Part shown: positions 17,683 to 23,414 of the stretch, in pieces
How positions within the stretch are numbered: the first letter of the stretch is position 1
Layout: the number at the start of each line of letters is the position of its first letter
NCBI GenBank assembly: GCA_003427395.1
Contig: BFEA01000080.1
Location: 1,901,690-1,925,103, forward strand
Reading direction: 5' to 3'
Source: Chara braunii
Taxonomy: Eukaryota > Streptophyta > Charophyceae > Charales > Characeae
DNA: 23,414 nt
Position numbers and translations under genes: made by a program
Notes under the pieces: generated by a model
Databases searched by the model: none
What the model was told of the DNA's origin: nothing
What the model saw: only the letters and a program-made list of their open reading frames with translations

Positions 17683-17960
17683 CAGTTGGATGCGACTTAT
17701 ACCTCATGGAACTTGTCTTGCAGTTGGATGCGACTCATACCTCAGGGAACTTGTCTTTTGAGATATTGCCTCGTGACTTAAGTTCTGGCCGAGCTGGCCC
17801 TACACGCTGGGTCTGCGTGGGATCTAAATTGTAACGGCTCTTTTAAATTTGTCAGGGATCAGGTCCGAATATATGCACTTGTTCATGTTGTAGGTCGTGG
17901 AAAGTACATGTTACATGTCAAGGATCAGGTCGAGATATATGTACTTGTTCGTGATTGATG
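17683..17960 (+). repeat. 38-bp tandem pair and a 67-bp spaced repeat
   Basis: CAGTTGGATGCGACTTATAC at 17683 and CAGTTGGATGCGACTCATAC at 17721 are adjacent 38-bp units. Further right, GGATCAGGTCCGAATATATG at about 17855 and GGATCAGGTCGAGATATATG at about 17922 are spaced repeats, each followed by ACTTGTTC. Confidence 0.85.
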
Positions 17961-18635
17961 TCCTCTTGTGTATGTATACTGATTATTTCTGTATGGAGAA
18001 AGTTGCACCAAATATGACAATGATAACCGTACATTCTACTCGGGGAAGGATGGTAGCAATGGCTAGAAACTGTGTTACGATCTACAAGGCATGTGGGAAA
18101 TTACATATATGCTACACGTGCCCTGCACATCCTCTCTGCCCCCATGAGAAAAAAAAGAGCATCTAAACTGAATCATGGGCTACTGTTGCTTCATGCCTCA
18201 CAGCAACACCGGGATAGGGGAGAAAAGAAGCATGAAAGCCTGCAATCTGTTTATCTATCTGCCTGTCTGTCTGTCCATCTCTCCACGCATGGTTAGGTCC
18301 GCAAAACATGAGTGAGGCTCCTCTGCCCAGCGGTAGTGTCCCCAAAAAACGAGCGAGACTCCTTTTCCCGTTCATATCCATCTGCACATATAATGAGACC
18401 AGAGAAAAAGGCAAGCACTGAACTAGAAACAAAAGAAAAACTTCCGAAAAACATTTTTTTGGGAGCCTCTGATGCATGGCCTGTTAGAATTTTAAAATAA
18501 TTATTATTTTAAGAAAAAAATTGTGCACAATATTTCAAGCATGTTGGCCGGTAGGAAAACTATTTTTTCAAAAGAAATCGTTGCATATTTGCAAACTGGA
18601 CAATTTTCCAAGTTCAGTTTTCATGAATACCTTGT
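17961..18635. other. Gene-free interval with a small microsatellite
   Basis: No gene is supportable. A TATC/TGTC microsatellite lies at about 18249-18283. Near 18301-18380 two similar stretches, GCAAAACATGAGTGAGGCTC and CAAAAAACGAGCGAGACTCC, sit about 40 bp apart. Confidence 0.5.
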
Positions 18636-19060
18636 TTAGTTTGTGTGTGTATGTGTGTGTGTGTGCGCGCGCATGTGTGTCTGTGCGAGCAGTTTAGATG
18701 TCGCGACATAGTCATTGGCAGAGTTTGTGCAGAATGGAATAACATCCTTCGCACTGAAGGAGGTGATGATGGTCCTCCACCTACGATAGACAATGGCCCC
18801 AGTCTCAGGGACAAAACCGTCACGGCATATGGTGGCGTACAGTAGTGCATCATTCGCGCCGACTGCAAGGAAGTTGGCGATCGGTCGTGCATCGTGAGAC
18901 TTCCTGCCGTCCAACAACATCGTCGCACCACTATGAACGAACGTGTCTCAGACCTCTCTTAGCAAGTCGGCCACCTTAGTCCTCTGCGACGGAACCCCGG
19001 GACCACTGATTTCCTTAAAGGAGGGAAATCGCATCCGCACACCTATGTCAAACCGTTTGA
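18636..19060 (-). pseudogene. hAT transposase core fragment (DUF659)
   Basis: Reading right to left the frame gives RFPSFKEISGPGVPSQ, VADLLREV, a TGA at 18948-18950, then GATMLLDGRKSHDARPIANF, ALLYATICRDGFVPETGA, VYRRWRTIITSF and AKDVIPFCTNSANDY. This is the DUF659 block of plant-type hAT transposases, including the first catalytic Asp (LLDGR). The second catalytic Asp, expected in a CTDSA/TDNA motif, is Asn here (codon 18723-18725, FCTNSA). The frame then runs into a TG microsatellite, so the remainder of the RNase H-like core is missing. It is an inactive fragment. It cannot be the missing N-terminal part of the hAT copy at 21098-23295, because on the minus strand it lies downstream of that copy's C-terminus. 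Confidence 0.85.
18640..18686. repeat. (TG)n/(CG)n microsatellite
   Basis: TG dinucleotides with a GCGCGCGC core. It truncates the 3' end of the hAT core fragment. Confidence 0.93.
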
Positions 19061-19100
19061 GCGAGCTTAAGCGCGCGCTTAAAGACCCCCCTGTTGCGCT
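19061..19100. repeat. 16-bp palindrome and CGCTTAAA repeats
   Basis: TTAAGCGCGCGCTTAA at 19067-19082 is a perfect palindrome. GCGCTTAAA is repeated at about 19076 and 19097. Confidence 0.85.
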
Positions 19101-19109
19101 TAAACGTGA

Positions 19110-19290
19110 GGTGGGTGGGGTGGGGTGGGTAGTGTGCGGTTTGGAGTGGAGACCGCTTGAGTGGGGTGGGGTGGGGTGGGGTGGCTGCTACCCCCAGCAA
19201 GCCTCGTGCCCACCTTAAGTGGGGTGGAGTGGGGGTTAGGTGGGGCTGAACTTAAGGCGAGCACGAGGCTTGATGGGAGGAGTAGCCCAG
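19110..19290 (+). repeat. G-rich repeat with a 22-bp inverted repeat enclosing a G-rich loop
   Basis: GGGGTGGGGT runs occupy 19112-19183. CAAGCCTCGTGCCCACCTTAAG-type arm 19198-19219 is matched in inverse at 19251-19272 with 20 of 22 bases pairing. The 31-base loop between them (19220-19250) has four G-runs. Outside the arms GCTAC (19186-19190) and GTAGC (19282-19286) also pair, so the imperfect stem is about 35 bp per side. Confidence 0.85.
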
Positions 19291-19730
19291 GGGGAAAATA
19301 AAAACCGAACTCTCTACCAAAAAAAGAAAAAAAAAATGCAGTTTTTGATTTCCATGTTTCTATTTTCGGAATTAAAAAATTGAACGAAACAATGCACACA
19401 TATTATAAAATGCCGACATACGGCTGCACACAATCTACGGCCAATAACAGTCGCAACATCTGAAAACAGAGTTATGTCATGAAAAACGCCATGAAAAATA
19501 ACAAACGCGACCGTCGCAATAAGCGTATCATAAGAAACATGAAAGGTCAAAACATATGTGCACAAAGAAAGGTTTCACAATGAACCATAAACACGAAAAA
19601 AAAAAAAAAAAAAAAAGCACTGCCTGATGACGAAAAAATGATGCTAATGCGACACAAAGTAATGGAACATACCAAAACTACATAATGCGGTCGTATCTCT
19701 GACCACTAATAAACAAAAAGAAACTATGTT
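19291..19730. other. Gene-free AT-rich interval
   Basis: No gene is visible. An A-run of more than 20 bases lies at about 19597-19616. Confidence 0.6.
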
Positions 19731-20027
19731 ACCAGTTGTCCGATGGTAGGACGTCCTGGGCGGACAGTCAAGGGGGGCCCGGACGTCCGGGCCTAGACAA
19801 CTCCATTTTTAGCAATTAAAAGCACGAAAAAGAGGGAAAAAATTGCGGGTGTCTTTTAGTTTATTTTTTATTTGAAATTCAACAACAGACTTCAATATCA
19901 TCCCAAGGCAAAAGTTGTTCAGTTTCGTTTTCTGCATAACATAGTTATTTTTCAGATTTTTTTTAGGACTTTTTTTTTTTTTTTTTCCGGGCTTGGATAG
20001 ACTGTCCGGGGAGGATGTCCAACTGGT
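19731..20027. mobile_element. Foldback element with imperfect terminal inverted repeats
   Basis: ACCAGTTG at 19731-19738 is inverted as CAACTGGT at 20020-20027. Further in, GGACAGTC (19763-19770) is inverted as GACTGTCC (20000-20007 region). The intervening AT-rich 200 bp has no coding potential. No matching target duplication is evident in the flanks, so the exact borders are uncertain. Confidence 0.5.
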
Positions 20028-20074
20028 TGTCCAAGCGCACAATCCCGAACGGTCAGGGGGGTCCCGGACGTCCG
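19767..20074 (+). repeat. Pair of direct repeats with GGACGTCC palindrome
   Basis: GTCAAGGGGGGCCCGGACGT at 19767 and GTCAGGGGGGTCCCGGACGT at 20052 are near-identical, each ending in the palindrome GGACGTCC. The first is inside and the second just outside the foldback element. Confidence 0.8.
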
Positions 20075-20425
20075 ATTAGGTAACCTAGAAAAAAAGTCAA
20101 TAGCGTCCACCACGTCTCGGTGGGTCGTGGTCCGTTCATCGCCACGTGCGAGTGTGCACCTGCGTGCCGCGTGTATTGGCAGGTCTTCTCTATTTGCCTC
20201 CTCTGCAATCGCGTATGTATGATCATCGTCCACCACCATGATGCCATCCCGTCTAATCTCCCTCCATGACACCAATATGGGGTGTCCGTGCCTGCAGTCG
20301 GCGAGCTTACCTGGCGCCATAGCTGGGCTCCACGCGGTACCTACACATGACGACGACCACAGTCAGTACGGTGGCAGCGGCCTGCTGGTGAGATAGCGAG
20401 GAGGACTTCATCTCTTCTCTCCCTC

Positions 20426-20428
<3 letters not shown>

Positions 20429-20475
<47 letters not shown>

Positions 20476-20480
20476 CTCTC

Positions 20481-20513
<33 letters not shown>

Positions 20514-20515
20514 GA
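20429..20515. repeat. (CT)n/(CTAT)n microsatellite
   Basis: CT dinucleotides interrupted by a CTAT tetranucleotide run in the centre (about 20457-20475). Confidence 0.97.
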
Positions 20516-20517
20516 GC

Positions 20518-20583
20518 TTTGGCAAGGTTTGCCAAACTATCCGGGAGTCACTGGAAAGCTACTCTTTCCAGTCTGTACCCCGG
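20518..20583. repeat. Two adjacent hairpins beside the CT microsatellite
   Basis: TTTGGCAA (20518-20525), GGT, TTGCCAAA (20529-20536) is a perfect 8-bp stem with a 3-base loop. ACTGGAAAG (20550-20558), CTACT, CTTTCCAGT (20564-20572) is a perfect 9-bp stem, extended outward by CCGGG (20541-20545) with CCCGG (20579-20583). They could mark an end of the adjacent hAT copy or act as foldback DNA. Confidence 0.85.
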
Positions 20584-21097
20584 ACTGTGGAAACATTTTG
20601 AAGGATACTAGGGAAAACATAAAATTTCGAGTCCATGTACACTAATTAGAATGGATGGGAATAGGGATATAGGAAAGGACAGCAGCGGTGGGTGGAACAG
20701 AATTGGGACTAAAAGGTATACCGGGTAAGGGCAAGGACGCAACCGGGTGATAGTGCGTGGGCCCGAATCATGTGGGTGTGGTAGGGCAGAATAGGAAGGC
20801 CTGGCGTCATCTCCAACCTCTCGCCTCCTATCGTCTCACCCTCTCAGCGTCATGCTTGTCGATGTATCGGCCTCTGTGTCCTGGGAGGCCCCACCACATC
20901 CGCCCCAAGGATCTGTGACACCTCCCTCAATCCATGAGTCGACACTCGTGAACCAGGCGCTGCACATCCACCTCCGCCCGTACCCTCAACGAGAGCATCT
21001 AACCTGCCACAACGCTCGAACCCAGCAAGCAACATGCACCTTCCTCGTCAACGATGTGGACGAGCGTCACCTCCCCAGGCCGGGTTGCTTCTTCCTG
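20584..21097. other. Interval downstream of the hAT C-terminal copy
   Basis: No gene is supportable. If the hAT copy is read on the minus strand this is its 3' region. I could not find a terminal inverted repeat pair. Confidence 0.45.
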
Positions 21098-22615
21098 CTA
21101 GCCACTGTCTACTTCCTCATCTGGCTCCACGGCACGTGGGTGCGCCCGAGTAGAGATGCACCCACGACGCTCGTTGCCGCCTCTCCACGCTCTCGTGGCC
21201 TGCCCCCCACTGAGGCAGGCGCAAACAACCGTGTCCCACGATCTCGTGCCACACTGGGAGGAGACTGCGTCGCACCAACTCTCATGGAACCGAGCGCCAC
21301 CGAAGCATCTGAGGGAAGTGTGGGGCTGCCAGGGCCCCATGAAACGGACTGCATGCGTGGAAGAACTCCTTTGGCTTCTTCGAGCCGATCCGTGATGTGC
21401 CTCCGCCGCGATGAATGCGCTGACGATATCGGGCCCGTGAGTCTCCCTCTCCCTCTCTATAACCGCATGCGACATGTCGCCACCTGCCTCCTCAACGAAC
21501 CTGCGAGACTCCAATGTATGCGTGTGCACAATGACACTTGTGCCCTCCAGCATGGCATCCTCTGCGACCATGCCATGCACGTCCTTCTGAATGCTATGCA
21601 CTCCTACTCCTACAGTCGTCGGCATCACCCTCCCCACTGTCTCCAGCTCACGTCTAGCCTCCATGTCACGAGCCATTGCATGTGTGTGCGGGTAGACGTC
21701 GGCTAGGGCCTTTGCCCTCACAGCCTCTTCCTCGTCCTCCCGCGCCTCTCGAGCCATGCACTCGTCCTTTGTTTCGGGTGCAGTCTCTCCCATGTTAATC
21801 GGTCGTGGCTGAGGCTGGACCACCTCGGTGTCGGCCTCCTGCACAAGAATGGCCTCACCCTCCATCATGGCAGGCAGAGTGGCCTCGAGTTCCTTCATGA
21901 AATCGCGCATGGACGCTGATTCCATAGCATGGTCCCCGAGTCCAGCCTGGTCATGATGTGCCCCCTCATGGGCCTCATCATCTACCTCCCTTAGACATAG
22001 ACTACCACCGGGAGGTTCCCCGAGCGTCCCCAAGTCCCCTAGCGACCATGCGCTTCCCAACCCAGAGCCAACACCACCACCCAAATCTCCTTTCTGCCCT
22101 CCCTCCGTCCCCGCACCCGTTGACGACGCCGGCGACTCAGAATCCAATATGAGTTGTCTCTATGTGTTCTTTGGACCTTTCCGAAGTCGATGAAGCACCC
22201 GGCCCCTTCCGCGTCCCCCTGAATGATCGGCGTCATTTGATGAACCCCGCGCAGTGGAAGATACGCCCCCCGTCGTCGGACCATGTCTGTCATGGGCTCC
22301 TCGCATGCCTGGTATGCCCCGTTGTGTGGGCAGAGATGAGCTAGGCCCGACATGTCTGGGGGGATATAAGGTCTGACCGAGCGGCACGCCACGAGGGCTC
22401 CCCGATCTGGCCCAACATCCCTCAACTCGAGCGCCGCCCCTCGTTGTGTCCTCGAATATATCTCTGTCGCCACTGCGTTGATGAACCTTCTCAGGGTCAC
22501 TCCATGCATCGTCGTCCTCTGCACATGGAGAACCTGCACCGCCGCAGGGGTGAAATCCCTCATCATGTACCTCGCGCTCCTCTCCACTAGAATCATCTCT
22601 CGGGTACGGCCTCAA
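21098..22615 (-). pseudogene. Acidic tail of the hAT copy, split by one TAG
   Basis: The same frame holds 151 codons (22615-22160), a TAG, and then about 353 more codons to 21098. Features include RPYPRDDSSGEEREV, MRDFMKELEATLPAMMEG, and ARDMEARRELETV. It is rich in Glu, Ala, Gly and His, low in complexity and without a recognised domain. That two long open stretches lie in one frame suggests the TAG is a single nonsense change. The plus-strand frame at 20852-21706 is its shadow. Confidence 0.55.
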
Positions 22616-23295
22616 AGTGGCGGCCTGGACCTCGAAAACATCCTCGATCGGCGGCGGTGGTCATGAACCACAAGCATCTCACCGCCACAACTGCGCCTGC
22701 GCATCATGATCCTCCTCTGATATCCTCTGGACCTCTGGTCCACCCCATCGCAGATAGCGTTTGCCTCCAGGCCACCCTCATCGTCCAACATGGACTCGTC
22801 ATGAGTCCACGGAAGAACTTGAACCAGACCGGCCCCCACGCTATGAAGAGTCAGAAGTCGCATGTTGGCTGTGATCTCAACCAACTTCGTGACCTTCGGG
22901 AACAACAACCTCTTACGCTTCTTCGTTTGAGTACTCTCGTGGATGGCCCAGTTCCTCTCCATAGGAGAGGAGCACGTCCACATGTACATGAGACGAAGAG
23001 CGATACGTTGAAGCTCAGAAGCACAACCGCCATACTGTGACCACCACAGACCGCACTTGACAGGGTCTTGCTCCCCAAGACACATCTTTGTAGCAGCGCG
23101 CGCCCGCTCCCCTCCCCATGAGCAAGTTGAAGTCCGCATGTGACAGTCTCGCAACTGCAACACAGCGTCTCGGTACTCCTTGCGTCGCTCGTTAAGCCCT
23201 ACGAAACACCCGCGGACGCGTCCGTGGGGTCGAGCTCGGAGGGCGGCCGTATTCATGTTTGCAGCCATGGTTGGCCTCGGCCGCACTGCGAACAT
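21098..23295 (-). pseudogene. hAT transposase C-terminus (dimerisation domain) with long acidic tail
   Basis: The first frame (23295-22612, 227 codons) contains CGLWWSQYGGC, LQRIALRLMYMWTCSSPMER, NWAIHESTQTKKRKRL and LVEITANMRLL. This is the hAT C-terminal dimerisation domain, residues about 82-148, including the ERNW motif at 22959-22948. N-terminal zinc finger and catalytic core are absent; the sequence upstream is a possible acceptor (TTCGCAG) and then a TA tract at the window edge. After the domain the native frame seems to shift by one base near 22725-22740 (GPEVQRISEEDHDAQAQLWR reads on in the other frame), then has TGA at 22679-22681 and 22661-22663, DVFEVQAATLRPYPRDDSSG, TAG at 22160-22162, and a further open acidic stretch to a stop at 21098. 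The tail is disordered and Glu/Asp-rich. It is an inactive copy. Confidence 0.85.
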
Positions 23296-23332
23296 GAATT
23301 TACCTGATTTTTCCTGAATAAACTAATGGTTA

Positions 23333-23384
23333 ATATATATATATATATATATGGGGTTGTAGGGACTTTTAAGCCCTACACCCC
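23333..23384. repeat. (TA)n tract followed by GGGGTTGTAGGG hairpin
   Basis: Ten TA units (23333-23352) run into GGGGTTGTAGGG (23353-23364), which pairs with CCCTACACCCC (23374-23384) across a short loop, with one bulged T. The (TA)n-GGTTGTAGGG arrangement also occurs at 2391-2413. It lies immediately upstream of the hAT copy in its reading direction. Confidence 0.75.
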
Positions 23385-23414
23385 CTTTTTTTTTTTGAAA
23401 CAGATAATTTTATA

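Noticed and set aside
19952-20320. 122-codon minus-strand frame starting MAPGKLADCRHG
   Set aside because: A GTAAGC donor-like site follows the ATG and the frame ends in poly-Lys from a T tract. It could hide a short first exon, but no family or partner exon is recognisable.
20852-21706. 284-codon plus-strand open frame
   Set aside because: It is antisense to the acidic tail of the hAT copy, rich in Pro, His and Arg as expected of a shadow, and has no recognisable domain.
1-23414. tRNA, rRNA or snRNA genes
   Set aside because: I found no cloverleaf with A and B boxes and no rRNA-like segment by reading; a covariance-model scan would be needed to exclude short RNAs.

Overview
This is eukaryotic accessory DNA with no intact conserved gene. 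Long microsatellites, minisatellites, degraded transposon genes, spliced coding remnants and an assembly gap fill it. The coding remnants (hAT transposase pieces, a DUF7869-type protein, a ParB-like plus DNA-methyltransferase protein) and the CT/TG/TGAT microsatellites suggest a large repeat-rich genome. My best guess is a streptophyte green alga of the Chara type. That is inference from protein style and repeat content; no rRNA, tRNA or housekeeping gene confirms it.

Layout. 1-3084: microsatellites, GC-rich then AT-rich non-coding DNA and a long (TGAT)n tract. 3085-3446: a foldback element with a perfect 8-bp target duplication, probably a non-autonomous hAT-type MITE. 3859-4320: a 237-bp tandem duplication made of 48-bp subunits. 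7927-4435 (minus): a spliced DUF7869-family gene, recognisable end to end but broken by several in-frame stops. 7930-10105: no gene; a compound array of diverged repeats. 10244-14645 (plus): the most interesting item, a spliced gene with an acidic N-terminus, an unrecognised conserved-looking block, a ParB-like domain, a basic linker with an AT-hook-like motif, and a class-beta N4/N6 DNA methyltransferase. It has many stops and frameshifts. Its first intron contains a 13-bp tandem repeat, a perfect Nextera transposase junction adapter (library artefact) and a 522-N gap. 14650-18600: CTGC-rich and G-rich minisatellites and dispersed repeats. 18636-19060 (minus): a hAT transposase core (DUF659) fragment with a substituted catalytic-type residue. 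19110-20600: G-rich and palindromic foldback structures and a CT microsatellite. 23295-21098 (minus): the dimerisation-domain C-terminus and long acidic tail of a second hAT copy, ending at a (TA)n tract and a hairpin at the window edge.

The genes do not form a pathway. Four protein-coding remnants from three unrelated families sit among repeats, as expected in a transposon graveyard. The ParB-methyltransferase is unusual for a plant-lineage nuclear genome because both domains are typical of bacteria and phages; splice signals, an intron with matching phase and decay shared with its neighbours argue that it is part of the host chromosome rather than contamination.
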